From the NCBI GenBank assembly GCA_014058105.1, contig JACGCM010001511.1:868001-932000 (forward strand): a DNA stretch of 64,000 nucleotides, in the 5' to 3' direction. Below are positions 35,022-46,444 of this stretch, in pieces. A program made the translations under genes and the position numbers. Source of the DNA: Kingdonia uniflora. Lineage: Eukaryota; Streptophyta; Magnoliopsida; Ranunculales; Circaeasteraceae. How positions within the stretch are numbered: position 1 is the first letter of the stretch; every line of letters starts with the position of its first letter. Below the pieces are notes generated by a model. The model saw only the letters and a list, made by a program, of their open reading frames with translations. It ran no database searches and was not told the origin of the DNA.

Positions 35022-35460
35022 TCAATCTTGAAGACCCACAAAAGTTGTACATGTCGTCAACTTCTGAAAAGTCACCACCTTCGTAAGCATATCAGCCGGA
35101 TTCACATCAGTATGAATCTTCACAAGCTTCAAACACGGTCCTCGAGGAGCGAGCGAATATAGTGATATCGATTATCAATATGCTTGGTCCTTGAGTGAAA
35201 AGTTGAATTCTTTGCTAAGTGTATAATGCTTTGACTATCATTATACAACTTAAGAGAAAATTGTTCTCTACCAAGCTCTTTTATCAAGCCTTTCAGCCAA
35301 ATCATATCCTTGCATGCTTCTGAAGCTACAACATATTCCACCTCCATCATAGACAAAGCTACAATCTTTTGTTGCCCAGAAACCCATGTAACTGCACCAC
35401 TTCCTAATGTAAAAACAAAACCATTAGTACTCTTCCGCCTATCTATGTCACCCACCATAT
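35022..35460 (-). pseudogene. RNase H of the copia element
   Basis: Reads RRKSTNGFVFTLGSGAVTW, MMEVEYVVASEACKDMIWLK, LYNDSQSIIHLAKN and RTKHIDNRYHYIRSL, with the usual copia RNase H residues. After a frame change at about 35129 comes VKIHTDVNPADMLTKVV, the conserved end, then a TGA at 35022. In this family it degrades the RNA strand during reverse transcription. Confidence 0.85.
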
Positions 35461-36450
35461 CATAATTAACAAAGCCCTATAAGCATATCTGAGAACCCCC
35501 ATAACATAATGCCATATCTTGAGTCCCCTTTAGATACCTCAGAATCCATTTCACAACTCTCAAATGCTCCTTACCTGGATTGCTCATATACTTACTAACA
35601 ACTCCCACTACTTAGGCAATAACTGGTCTCGACAAATCATAGAGTACATTAAGCTACCAACTGCGGATTGATAAGGAACCTTCTGCATCTCTTCACGATC
35701 CTTCTGCGTCTTCGGATAATAATTATTTGATAATTTGAAGTGACCTCCCAATGGTATACTAATAACTTTATAGCCATCCATATTAAACTGCTTTAGTACT
35801 TTGCCGATGTACTCAGCTTGAGACAATTTCAATTCTCGTCGCTTTTTGTCCCTTATAATACACATACCAAAAACTTGTTTTGCTGCACCCAAGTCCTTCA
35901 TAGAAAACTCCTGGGATAACTGCTCCTTTAACTTGATAATTTCTCCCATGTCAGTACTTGCTACCAGCATATCATCTACATACAGAAGTAGAATAATATA
36001 CGAGTTCCCCGTATTCTTTATAAAACAACAGTGATTCGTATTTCTCTTCAAATAACCATTTCTGGACATGAACAGTTTGAACTATAAATACCACTGTCTC
36101 GGCGCTTGTTTCAAATCATATAAGCTCTTCGTGAGCCTACACAAAAGATTTTCTTTCCCTTTAACCGAATACCCTTCAGGCTGCTTCATATAAATATCTT
36201 CATCAAGGTTACCGTGAAGAAATGTTGTTTTGGCATCAAGTTGCTCAAGATGCAAATCTTTAACAGCAACTATATTCATCATAGCCCGAATAGTAGACAT
36301 CTTCACAACATGAGCAAAGATCTCGCCAAAATCAACGCCTTCTTTCTGCTAAAAGCCCTTCACCACAAGTCTAGCCTTGAATCTTCTTGAACCGTCATAT
36401 TCTTACTTTAGTCTGTATACCCACTTGTTGTGCAATGCTCTCTTCCCTTT
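35461..36450 (-). pseudogene. Reverse transcriptase of the copia element
   Basis: 36306-36082 carries DLHLEQLDAKTTFLHGNLDE, YMKQPEGYSVKG and LCRLTKSLYDLKQAPRQWY. 36069-35608 carries ILLLYVDDMLVAS, with the YVDD active site intact, then EFSMKDLGAAKQVFGM and SAVGSLMYSM. Stops between the blocks and a frame change near 35608 inactivate it. Confidence 0.88.
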
Positions 36451-37670
36451 CGGTAACCGAACTAAATCCCAAGTTCAATTAACTGATAATGACTGCATCT
36501 CATCATTCATAATAAGCTCACACTTGCTTTTGGCTTCCATATCTACAGCCTCCTTGTAACTTTTAGGTTCACCACCATCTGTAAGTAATAAGTAATTTAG
36601 GAAGTTAACGTACCTAGCAAGAATTCTTGCAACTCACGACTCCTTTTGAAGTGTTATTAGAATGTCTAGATCATTAGGTTCTTCGTTTTGATCCGGTGCA
36701 TTGGACTCAACAACGACTTCTTTATCATCATCTTGAGAGGGATTATCATCTTCAATGTCGACACTTTCCCCTACTTCACCTCGAATCCTTTCCATAGGTA
36801 CTTTGAAGTATTTATATAAGACTTTCTCATTGAATGTAACATTACAGCTCTGGATAAATTTTTGATTCTTCGCATCCAAAAGCCGGTACCCAAACTCATC
36901 ACCACCGTATCTAATGAAAATGCACTTTGTCGACTTTGCATCTAACTTTGTCCTTGTATCTAAATTATCAAGCACATATGAGGTACAACCGAAAATATGC
37001 AAGTGATTTAGGTTTACCTCTTAACTGGTCCATGCTTCTTCAGGTAGACCAAAATCTAAAGCTGTTGAAGGCCCTCTGTTAATCAAATATGCCGCCGCAC
37101 TAGCCGCATCCGCCCAAAAACACTTTGGCAATCCAACGTTGAGTCTCATACTACTCGTTCTTTCATTTATTGTTTGGCTCATGCGTTCTGCAATACTATT
37201 TTATTGCGGTGTTCCAAGAATAGTCTTCAATCTTCTAATCCCGTTTGATGCGCAAAATCTTCAAACTCGTCATTGTGGTATTCGCCCCCGTTATCCGACC
37301 TGAGACACTTCAGTTTCAAACCGGTTTCATTTTCAACTAGAGCTCTCCACCTCTTAAATTTATCAAACACATCTAACTTGTTCTTCACGAAGTAGACCTA
37401 CAGTTTACGAGTAGCATCATCGATAAAAGTAACGTAATAATGAGAACCACCAAGAGAAGATACCTTGGTTGGCCCCCAAACATCTGTGTGTATAAGATCC
37501 AGCTTTTCTGGTTTCCTTGATCTTCCAGATAATTTGAAACTAACCTTCTTCTATTTTGCAAGAACACAGTCTTCACAAAACTTGAGATCAACCTCAGCAT
37601 GACCCTCTAGCTTTCCCTTTGTTACCATTATCTTCATCCCTTTTTCATTCATGTGACCGAGCCGTTAGTG
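36451..37670 (-). pseudogene. Integrase of the copia element
   Basis: Minus-strand pieces include RLGHMNEKGMK with the zinc histidine, LKFCEDCVLAK, LDLIHTDVWGPTKVSSLGGS with the first Asp, YVTFIDDATRKL with the next Asp, and LRSDNGGEY. The C-terminal part (37002-36634) reads MHIFGCTSYVLDN, AKSTKCIFIRYGGDEFGYRL. At least five stops and frameshifts break it. Confidence 0.85.
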
Positions 37671-38140
37671 CCACATACTTGTATCAATCCCTGGAGTGGC
37701 CGCACAAATAGTGGAAATTGTGTTCTCCATTGTATACAACATTCCTTGTCGCAAGCCTCGAACTACTAATGTAGCTCCCTTTGTAACCTTCCAGAAGGTT
37801 GTACCAAAGGTACTCATATATCCGCCATTATCCAACAATTTGTTAACCGATATAAGGTTACGCCCCAATTTTTGTACAAGTCGCACATTCTGTAAAACCA
37901 ATGCTCCCCCTAAAGACAACAACCTAGTATTTCCCTTTCCAGTAATATTGCGTGCACTCTTATTTGTAAGAAAGACCGTACCGAAGTCGCCTTTAATAAT
38001 ATTAGTTAGAAAACCTACGTTCGCAGTAGCATGGAAAGAGGCGCCCGAATCAACAATCCAAGATTCGTTAATATCGTCACACGATAGTAGTAGAGTCTCG
38101 TCAAAACTAACCTCCTCAGTAAGGTTCATTGTATTTTTCT
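37665..38140 (-). pseudogene. Protease of the copia element
   Basis: The frame 38273-37665 is open from the zinc knuckle through the protease. WIVDSGASFHAT holds the catalytic Asp-Ser-Gly, followed by LLSLGGALVLQNVRLVQKL and NLISVNKLLDNGGYM, typical of the TNT1/Tork group. It runs into the GAG-pre-integrase region (STICAATPGIDTSMWH) before a stop at 37665. Confidence 0.88.
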
Positions 38141-38511
38141 CTTCATCATCAATATTCTTAGAAGAAGAAGAAGAGTTACAATCTCGCCTGAAGTGACCCT
38201 TCTTTCTTTCCACAAGCCCGACACGCACCGGGCAGCTCAGACTTTCCTCTTGACTGTGATCGACGCCTTCCAAATTTTTACCTTTTTCTATAAGACCTCC
38301 CTATTTCCCCGACGTTCAACATAATGTCGTTTGAACTTGAAGAAGGTTTAGATGTTTTACGCATATTATCTTCACTCATAATCAGCGAGACTATAGTGTC
38401 AAATTTGATGTCTTCCTTCCCTAATGAGTTGCCCACAACTATAATGAACCCTTCCCAGCTCTCAGGCATATTCCTAAAAAGAGCCCACGCTCTCACCTCC
38501 TCGGTAAAAGT
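38140..38511 (-). pseudogene. C-terminal half of copia gag
   Basis: VRAWALFRNMPESWEGFII and FDTIVSLIMSEDNMRK match the end of the copia capsid domain. GHFRRDC near 38200 is what is left of the CCHC zinc knuckle, whose first cysteines are disturbed by a frame change. The N-terminal half of gag is missing because the LTR joins here. Confidence 0.8.
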
Positions 38512-39040
38512 AATTTTCCCAAAGAAGGGAAGTAGAAAACCCTTGCAGATAAAAAGCCACTCCCCACGTACAATTCACTATGCTATCAAATAGGTTATAA
38601 TGATCTCTCCAAGCTTCTCAAGCTTTAATAGAGTCTCTCAAATTCTAGGTCTCTCTAGAATTAAAGTCACAAAGATAGGCTAACAAAATAACCTAAGTCC
38701 CCTTTATATAGTAGAGAACTTAAAATAGAAGTTGAACGGATCTCGAGGCAAACCCAGCGTCTCAGAACAACATCTAAAGCAAACCTAAGCTAAGCTCGCT
38801 CGGACGACTCTTAGCTCGTTCGAAGGACTTTGTGATAATTGGTCTCCATCCCTAGAAACATAACAACTCGTTCGAACAACATCCAAGCTCGTTTGAACAA
38901 GATTGACGAACCAAATCCAAAACCGTGAAAATAGAGATTTCGTTTGATTGACTCGTTCAAACGACTTCCTTCTTCGTTCAAACGACTTAGACAATTTCCT
39001 GATTTCTTCGACAATCTTTAGTTCGAGTTCACACCCAACA
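38512..39040 (-). repeat. 5' LTR of the copia element, U5 end deleted
   Basis: The plus-strand right end is CACACCCAACA (TG on the element's strand). It aligns with the 3' LTR down to about 38512, where it changes abruptly to gag. About 105 bases present in the 3' LTR (34349-34455) are missing. The TATA box is at 38702-38710. The palindrome cluster lies at 38798-38985 and is more decayed than in the 3' LTR. Confidence 0.8.
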
Positions 39041-39187
39041 TGATTTGCATGTACTTTTTTTTCTCTTAATTCTTTCTTTTAACAAATGACTTTTAGATTA
39101 TAATCCAAGAAGCTTCAGAAAAAAGAAAAAAAACATGTTAAATAAAAAGAAGCAAGTAGGCAAAAGAATCAAGTAAAGAACAGGCTT

Positions 39188-39495
39188 TGATAGTATGAGA
39201 GAGTAGAGTTTATTTGATTTTCTCTTATTCTATATTACAATGAGATGATGTCTATATATAGATGATAAGAAGCATGGCATGTCATTGCATTGGTCATCCA
39301 TTAAAGCATGTGTGACATGTGGTGTCACATCATACTTGAAACTCCACATCATGCTCCACATCATACTTATATATGTGATAAACTCATATCAAGCATGTAT
39401 CCACATCATGTTTTACAATACGAATTAGATAGTAATTTATCGTTTATTATATTTATCCTCCAAGTAAGTAATTGGGCTACATTTTATATATTAAT
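39188..39495 (-). repeat. LTR-like promoter fragment
   Basis: The minus strand has CTATATATAGACATCATCTC followed by an A/T-rich stretch ending CATACTATCA, the look of the R/U5 part of a copia LTR. Upstream are repeats of CATGATGTGGA. No partner LTR or target duplication was found. Confidence 0.4.
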
Positions 39496-39497
39496 AG

Positions 39498-39550
39498 CCC
39501 CTCTATAGTAATACTCTGAGGGCAGTCTCCACGGTATTTCTATAGAGGGG
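39498..39550. repeat. Inverted repeat, 17-base arms
   Basis: CCCCTCTATAGTAATAC (39498-39514) and the complement of 39534-39550 (CCCCTCTATAGAAATAC) match at 16 of 17 positions with a 19-base loop. It may be a very short MITE or one end of a larger one. Confidence 0.6.
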
Positions 39551-41340
39551 TTTTACTGTAGCCCCCATACAGCCTATTTTGATATCTAAAACATTTGTTG
39601 TACCCAACCCAAAACCAATACGCATCGAGCCATTTGCGGCACGAGTGAGTTAGTCCCACATCGCTCATGATCTTATTGAGCTTATGGTCTTAAAGGTAGG
39701 ATATCACCCTACTTATCATTAAGGAGGTTTTTTTAGATGAAGAAAACATCACTCCTCATTGGGGTGGTTAAGTGTGAAAAACATTGGTTCACCTGGGTGA
39801 GGTACTACTTCTTCGAACCAACATCTCCCATATTTTAAGGAAAGGCGTATTTGGGGGCAACTGGGATTGGGAAGTAATATGTTAAAACTTAAAACCATAA
39901 AGAGCATCGTCAAAATGAAGGATCAAATTCCTTGAGATGAGAAATATGTGACTAGACTATTGGGATATTTTACGTGGTGACCTTCGGACTTTGATATACC
40001 CTTTGGGGGCTTCGTTATTATATTTGGTCATGGTTGTATTTGGGGTTTAACCCATTTTTTTTATTTTTTTATAGGTTGGTCAGTTTTTATAGGGATCCGT
40101 AACCCAGCAACGTAAAGCTGGTCGTTCAATTAATTAAGCATAAATTGTGAACTTTTGGAAAGGGCTGGTTAGGCTAAAATTCCTGTGGTGTACTCAAATT
40201 TTCTCTCCAAAATTATCAATTAGGTTTGGTAAAATGCATCTTCATTAAGCCCAACATCAGTGATGTTTACGTGAAAGAAAAGATAAATCATGCAATGAAA
40301 CATCTCATTTGGTCAATTATAACAATTGTAGGACCCCAACGTCGTTGTTTTGACAGATCATTGGTGGAATTGTTGACAGACGGTCATATATAACTTATCG
40401 AAACCGACAGGAAAGCGAAAGAGGTTTGCGATGAAGAAGCTAACGTGAGTAATCCATCATCATGACATCGTCTTTAAAGGTAAACAACCCAACCCGACGA
40501 CAAAGACCACCATAAAGATGAAGTTCGAAGAGAAGAAGGTAAAGGTGGCTGCAGCAAACATTCAAAAGATATAAAGGAAAAAAAGGAACACATTTTGTCT
40601 CCCCTATCCTACACGCAATATATGTATTATGATTGGATAAGATGATTTATATCGGTGGTGTCGTGAAGCCTAAGCTAATCTTTTATCATATCTTTTACAT
40701 TCCTTCATTTTCAAAGTTCAAATACTTATATCATGTATATGTTCTCATTTATATTTTATAAATCGAAACGAAGTGCTTTCGGAAAGAAAAAAAACAATGC
40801 GGAACTTGATGCTGTGATTAATACTAGCTAATAATTCATAATTTTTTTGCAAGGTAATAATTCATAATAATTTGGCTTGAGTAGTGATGAAGATTTATCA
40901 AAACGCAAATAGTGTTGTAATTATAGAAATTTTGCAATGCCAAAGCAGACGAATTACACACACCAAAGGAACACATTGAGAGTGAGTCGTAGTGTGCTTT
41001 CGAAGAAACCCAATAAAGAAATAAACCCCATGTGCCTCCTCCCATGCTCAAGGCTTATCTATCTCCCACTAGTTTCACTCTTCTGACTTTCTGAGTAGAG
41101 ATTATAAACTACTAAACCATGCAACATTGGATTTAGAGCATAGACTTGAATCTTAATAAAACTAATAGTAAAGTCGCCTACTAAAATTATCACTAGAAAA
41201 TGGGAAAAGAATTAGATGAAGTGCATGTAGATTAGAAAGAATAGCCGGCCGACTGACAATTTCATGGGCCGCCAACAATCGTAATCTAATGGCAACCCAA
41301 TGGTTCACAGGTCGCGGATTACCATGTCCTTTAATTACAA
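39551..41340. other. No gene recognised; SINE scrap inside
   Basis: Mostly unrecognised. AGTCCCACATCG at 39652-39663 matches the plant snRNA upstream element, but no snRNA follows it. A SINE 3' fragment lies at about 40025-40105. Confidence 0.4.
40025..40105 (-). repeat. SINE 3' fragment
   Basis: On the minus strand, TGGGTTACGGATCCCTATAAAA matches the SINE at 63662 (GGGTTACGGATCCCTATATAAAA there), followed by an A-rich stretch. The promoter half is missing. Confidence 0.6.
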
Positions 41341-42442
41341 TTATACTATGCTATGTGTGCCATTTCATTAAGAGATTTTTTGATTTTGGTCCCTAGGGGT
41401 GGCAATTTGGGCGGTCAGGCCGGGTTCGGGCTGGGCTGGGCTGGGCTTCGACGGACCGAGTTAAATTTTGGGCTAGGCCTGGCTGGGCTTAAATAGTATT
41501 CGGGCCGGGCTACCAACATATACATTCAGCTCATGACCCGCCCATGACTTTATCGGGCTGTGATCGGGCCGGGTTTATTGGGCCAGGCTGGGCTTGGTGG
41601 CTTCGGGCTCAAAGCACATCCTCTCTTTAGCTCTCCCACTTTTATTTATTTTACTGAATACCTCCATCTCTCCTCTCATGCATATACCATTTCTCTCCTT
41701 AAACATAACCAAGTTAAATATAATTGTCTCAAGCTACAAAACCACATTAAGGTATAAGATTTGTGAAGAAGTTATAATACAAATCTTCTCTCTTTAAGCA
41801 TACCCAACCCAAACCCAATGACTAAAAATTTGTAGAGGTTGATAATTTTTAGATTGGAATCGAGGGAAGATTGAGTTTGAGGAACATGATTACATTAGAT
41901 AGGGTATGAGATGACTTAAGCTTTGTAGTGGGAATTTACTTTTGGAGGAGAAGCTATTGTAAAATATGTGATATGAGAGATGAAGGTGAAGATGAAAGAG
42001 TGGGTGATATGAGGGGGAAAATATCTATGAGTATGTATTTCCCGAACTCGGGCTTTTTCGGGCTCGGGCAATTCCGGCCGGGCCTCGGGCCTGGCTTTAC
42101 CAAAAAGAAGCAGCCCGCCCATGTAATCCCTCGGGTCGGGGCGGGCCAGCCTATGAATGATTTCGGGTCGAGTTGGGCTGGATTTTTTCTGGGCTGGCCT
42201 GGCCGGGACATGGGCTTTGGCCCATATTGCCAACCTTATTGGTCCCACATACATTTTGATTATTAGCATTTAGTCCCCAATTTGTTTAAATATTCAGTTT
42301 TGGTCCCTAATTTGGCTTTGACCAATAGTCAACTTCCGTTTTAAGTTCAATTTTGACATGAAATACCTAATTTATCCTCACGAGAGTTTTACGAGAAATT
42401 TTAAAACAACTAAACATGTTGTCTTCAAATCACTATGCCACA
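41341..42442 (-). repeat. Older dispersed repeat, copy 1 (interrupted by hAT; continues past the gypsy element)
   Basis: Without the hAT insertion, 41340-41385 plus 42247-42442 is the reverse complement of a sequence at about 58440-58690. Shared marks are GGTCAAAGCCAAATT, ACTAAAACTGAATATTTA (or ACCAAAACTG) and a run of GGGACCAAA-like words. The repeat continues at 48216 beyond the gypsy element. The family is not identified. Confidence 0.65.
41394..42238. mobile_element. Non-autonomous hAT element, 845 bp, GC-rich
   Basis: The ends are TAGGGGTGGCAATTTGGG and, as complement of the right end, TAAGGTTGGCAATATGGG. The element is flanked by a perfect 8-bp duplication TTGGTCCC (41386-41393 and 42239-42246), which is the hAT signature. 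Both subterminal regions are full of GGGCCGGGC/GGGCTGGGC words that are partly complementary between the ends, while the centre is AT-rich. The open frames across it in both directions result from this composition and are not genes. Confidence 0.9.
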
Positions 42443-42447
42443 TCAGC

Positions 42448-42969
42448 TAATCCACAAAACTATTGAGAAGCTCTAGTTAGTAGAAAAAAACACAAAAAAC
42501 ACCAATTGGTTTGGAAAAATAGATAATTCAATAACAAAACAAAATAATTACAATGAGAATCTCTCAAACCCTAGGCTTCTCTCATAACTCTTTTCAGATC
42601 TAACATAACCTAGAAAATAACCTAAGTTCCATTTATATGCTAGGGAACTCAAAAATCATAAAAGAACGGATCTCGAGGCAAAACAGTGCCTGAGAATCAA
42701 AAATAACGCCAAAGTCGTTCAAACGACTTTTCGCCTAATTGGTCTAAACCGTAGAAACTTGCCAGTTTTCATTTCGAACGAAACCTCAACTCGTTCGAAC
42801 GAATTATTGCTTGGGCTAAATTTTCAGTGGGAAAAACTAAAGTCGTTCGAACAAAATATAGTTGTGGATCAAAATTCTAGTGAAGAAATATTTGGCTCTT
42901 CGAACGACTCTCAACCTCGTTCGAACGACTTTGGTAAAAATCTAAATTACTCTAGATCATCTTGGATCA
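42448..42969 (-). repeat. 3' LTR of the chromovirus-like element
   Basis: 522 bp. On the minus strand it starts TGATCC and ends GGATTA (both copies end TA instead of CA). A TATA-like complement (ATTTATAT) lies at 42631. The palindrome cluster lies upstream at 42712-42931. Confidence 0.88.
42712..42931. promoter_or_regulatory. Palindrome cluster in the gypsy 3' LTR U3
   Basis: Variants of TCGTTCGAACGA at about 42713, 42772, 42791, 42842, 42898 and 42918. They stand at the same place relative to the TATA region as in the copia LTRs. Confidence 0.6.
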
Positions 42970-42986
42970 TAGCTCCCCCCTTTAGG
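42970..42986 (-). other. Polypurine tract
   Basis: The minus strand reads CCTAAAGGGGGGAGCTA directly before the TG of the 3' LTR, as needed for plus-strand priming. Confidence 0.8.
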
Positions 42987-43007
42987 AGCCTTGAGCTTCT
43001 GCTCAAG

Positions 43008-44380
43008 CTAGAACTGGAGATGTGGGAACCCGGCGATGCCCAATTCCCTGTTGTACCACTTTGAATTACTCAGTAGCTGACCCTTCTTCCCAACTCGGAA
43101 CGATCCAATAGCACCCCATCTCGTAGTATGAACCTTCCTCTTTAGAATTTCATCCTTCGGCAACGAATCTTCTTTTTCCATCCATAAGTCATCAACTGAC
43201 GGTAGGTGAGTATCGATTGTAGAGTCTTCATCCAAAAGAGACGGCTCAAATAGCTTCAAATGCTCATTATTAATCATTTAATGCATCTTCATGAAAGGTG
43301 GCAAATCCAACTGGAATGCATTATCACCAATCTTCTTGAGTATCAAAAACGGACCATAACGGATAGATTTGAGCTTCTTACCTTCCCCCTTAAGCTGTTC
43401 CTTACCTAAGTGTAACCAAACAAGGTCGCCCTCAAGAAAAGTACACTCAACCCGATGTTTGTCGTAGCGAGCCTTATACTTCGCTTGAGTCTTCTTCAAC
43501 TTAGCTTCAATCACCTCATGAACCTTGTTGATCTTCTCAATGAAATCCTGAGCTCCACCCTGCTCCTCTTCCTCCTTCCCTGACACCGTCTTGTCGCCAA
43601 TACTAAATGCCAAATCGAAAGGGCTTTACGGTAAGTACCCAAAACAAACTTCAAAAGGAGACTTCAACGTGGATCCATGAATTGCCTGGTTGAATGCAAA
43701 CTGAAGATACGGTAAACTCTCATCTCAAGTCTTAGGATGCTTAGAATGGAATTCCCGTAATAAATGTACCAAAGTGCGATTAACTACCTCTGTTTGCCCG
43801 TCTGTCTGTGGATAAAAAGCGGTACTTCTCTTCAACTTAGTGTCCATCATCCCCCATAATGATCTCCAAAAATGCCCCAAAAAGTGGCTATCCCTATAAA
43901 AAATAATAGAAGAAGAGATCCCAAAATACCTCCAGACGTCTCAGAAAAACAATCACGCTGCTCTTTCCCCTGTAACCGTCTTCTGGCATGGAATAAGAAT
44001 AATTATCTTGCTGAATTGATCCACCACCATAAACAAATAGTCATTCTTACACCTGGTCATGGCAAACCACCCATAAAATTCATCGAAATGCTCTCCCAAG
44101 GTCGACTAGAAACTGGTAATGGTAAGTACAGTCCTATCTTCTTATTAGAAGGTTTTGATGTACTGCATAGCACGCAACCACGAACCACACGAGCAACATC
44201 CACCTGCATCTTCGCCCAATAGACGTAATACCACAAATTCAAAAGAGTCTTCTCAACCCTGAAATGACCTGCCACCCGGGAATAATATGCATCTTGAATC
44301 CACTGTAAACGGTCTCCCCCCTCAGGAATACATAGTAGACTACCCTTGTAAATCAAACCATCCTTTAGAACATATTCGCA
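43008..44380 (-). pseudogene. Integrase and chromodomain-like tail of the chromovirus-like element
   Basis: 44356-44057 has the zinc region: AGHFRVEKTLLNLWYYVYW, then GCVLCSTSK, and the start of the core, WESISMNFMGGLP, with the Asp replaced by Asn. The core 44056-43614 is frameshifted; IHRQTDRGS and FGTFI are recognisable. 43613-43278 is the C-terminal DNA-binding part (KYKARYDKHRVECTFLEGDL, SIRYGPFLILKKIGDNAFQL). 43250-43010 reads DEILKRKVHTTRWGAIGSF and WY, comparable to a worn chromodomain, which in this branch targets integration. Confidence 0.8.
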
Positions 44381-44389
44381 CGTCTTGCC

Positions 44390-45070
44390 TTACAACAACT
44401 TCTCTTGAATCACACTGAGCTCCTTGTCGTCGTCATACCCTGAAACGTACTCACAAGGAATAATCTGCTGGATCTGCATAACTACCAACAAAGCGGAAAT
44501 AGTTGGTAATGGGGGTTGAGATAACATATCAGCCATCTTGTTGTTCACTCTTTTCTTATACTTAATCAATAAGGTAAACTGTTGAAGGTACGACATCCAC
44601 TTCATATGGCGAGCTTGTTGAAGCTTGGACTGCGTAGATAAGAACTGTAATGGTCTATGATCAGAATGTGCCATAACCTCCTTCCCCAATAAGTAACTCC
44701 GCCAATGCTTCAATGATTGATAATACGCGTAGAACTCCTTAACGTAGGTAGGATAGTTGCATACTACTGCTAAAAACATCTCAGAATGGTAAGTAACTGG
44801 CCTCCCATCCTGTAAAAGGATTGCCCCTAATACATAGCCTGACACATCTGTCTTAACCTTAAAAGGCCATTGTAAATTAGGCAATACTAATACTGGTGCA
44901 TCCGTAATCTTCCGCTTTAGTAACAGAAAAGTCTTCTCATGGTGTTCTTCCCACATAAATTGTACCCCGGTCTTCGTCAAAGAATGCAACGACGCGGCTA
45001 TTTGTGAAAAATATCGAATAAATTTTCGTAAGTACTGATAATAACCCATAAAACTTGTCACTTCCATCAC
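44390..45070 (-). pseudogene. RT connection and RNase H of the chromovirus-like element
   Basis: An open frame of 226 codons. It carries TSFMGYYQYLRKFIRYFSQI, FMWEEHHEKTFLLLKRKIT and APVLVLPNLQWPFKVKTDVS with the RNase H Asp. GRPVTYHSEM, EFYAYYQSLKHWRSYLLG and AHSDHRPLQFL with a further Asp follow, then KMADMLSQPP at the end. This is the best-kept part of the element. Confidence 0.88.
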
Positions 45071-45740
45071 TGTACGGGGTCTAGGCCAATTAATAATGAC
45101 CGAGACCTTCTCTGGATCGACCTTAAGCTCGCCGCCACCAATAATAAATCCTAAATAGACTAGCTCCCGTTTCCCAAACTCACATTTCTTCCCGTTCAGA
45201 AAAAGCTATTGCGATCGCAACACGCCCAACACTTTGCAAAAATGCCCAAGGTGTTCCTCTCATGTACGACAATATATCAAGATATCATCCAAATACACAA
45301 TCACAAAATCATCAATAAAAGCACGAAGTACCTCATTCATTAGCCGTATAAATGTTATTGGAGCATTGCATAACCCAAAAGGCATCACCAACCACTTAAA
45401 TAAGCCCTGTTTGGTCTTAAACGTTGTCTTTCAAGTATCCTCCTCCCGGATTCTAACTTGATGGTAACCCAATTTAAGATCCAACTTAGTAATAAACCAA
45501 GCCATCTGCAACTCATCTAAAAGCTCGTCAATCCGCGAAAGCGGATAACAATTCTTCACCGTGATCTTGTTCAACGCCCGATAATCCACATACATCCTCC
45601 AAGACCCATCCTTCTTCGGCCCAATAACACCGGTGAACCACAAGGTGAGCAACTTGGATGAATAACTCCTTGATCCAGGAGATCATGTACCTATTTCTTG
45701 ATCTCATCAGACTCTGTAACAGAAGTCCAATATAATCCAA
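45071..45740 (-). pseudogene. Reverse transcriptase of the chromovirus-like element
   Basis: [33 protein letters not shown] and [15 protein letters not shown] hold the first catalytic Asp. VYLDDILIY near 45284-45295 holds the catalytic pair. Stops and shifts occur near 45650, 45430 and 45270. Confidence 0.88.
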
Positions 45741-45840
45741 TATTGGGTAGTGGCTTACTATTCACCAAGGTGATATCATGCTCCACATCCCTCTTCTGCG
45801 GCACCCCTTCTATGCCCAGAAAAAAGTCTTAATACTCCTC

Positions 45841-46440
45841 TTACAGCTTCCCTATATCGGTTTGTTGCTTAGGAGACATTGCCAAAGTATACAATATCGT
45901 AGCCGACGGACCCTCTTGAACCGGTCGCACCAACAACAGCATAAATTTGCCGTTCGCATTAACCAATCTCTTCGCCTGAGTCGTCATTACCAAATTACTG
46001 GTAGTGATATGTTCCTTGCACGCATTAATATGAAACTCCATCCCATCCTTCACCAAATGATATTTGCGAGCTCGACAGTAAAGGATTGCATCCTGGTCCC
46101 AAAGATAAGGGCTACCCAAGATGGCTTGATTCTCGTCCAACGGAACCACCTCACATGTCACTTCGTCAATAAACATCTCAGTAATCGCAAACTTGAACGT
46201 ACACTGCTTAGTGATCTTTAACTCCGCGTCTTTCTGAATCTAACCCAAACCGTACAGCTTAGGATGAGACACAGTAGCCAAACCCATCTTCTTCACCACT
46301 GCCTCATAAATTAAATTCTTCTGGCTATCCATATCAATGATGGCCTCAACTAAGCTCTGCTTCACCTGAATGCTGACATAGAAAAGCTCTTCTCGACTTG
46401 CCTCGTCGATAATTAGAGGTTGCTTGAACATTAAAGTATG
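45841..46440 (-). pseudogene. Protease of the chromovirus-like element
   Basis: FYVSIQVKQSLVEAIIDMDS marks the catalytic region; the Asp is kept but the glycine of D-S/T-G is lost (DMDS). VVKKMGLATVSHPK follows. After a stop at 46240 comes CEVVPLDENQAILGSPYLW, the family's ILGxPWL end. A linker with the start of RT follows. Confidence 0.75.
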
Positions 46441-46444
46441 CTTA

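Larger units (their letters stand above)
34349..39040 (-). mobile_element. Ty1/copia retrotransposon, 4.69 kb, with target duplication
   Basis: TGATT flanks both sides (34344-34348 and 39041-39045). The 3' LTR is 34349-34948 and the 5' LTR 38512-39040, on the minus strand. Between them lie, in order, gag, protease, integrase, RT and RNase H, the copia order. The pol sequences resemble the Tork/TNT1-94 group. The U5 end of the 5' LTR, the primer binding site and the first half of gag are deleted, joining LTR directly to gag near 38512. The two LTRs differ at many positions, so the insertion is not recent. Confidence 0.88.

Noticed and set aside
37696..38196. 166-codon plus-strand ORF
   Set aside because: It is opposite to the copia protease, which has clear motifs; the plus frame has none.
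41928..42266. Long open frames on both strands
   Set aside because: They come from the GC-rich repeats of the hAT element, with Gly/Pro-rich low-complexity products.
43872..44222. 116-codon plus-strand ORF
   Set aside because: It is a shadow of the minus-strand integrase.
45778..46221. 147-codon plus-strand ORF
   Set aside because: It is opposite to the chromovirus-like protease and has no recognisable domain.
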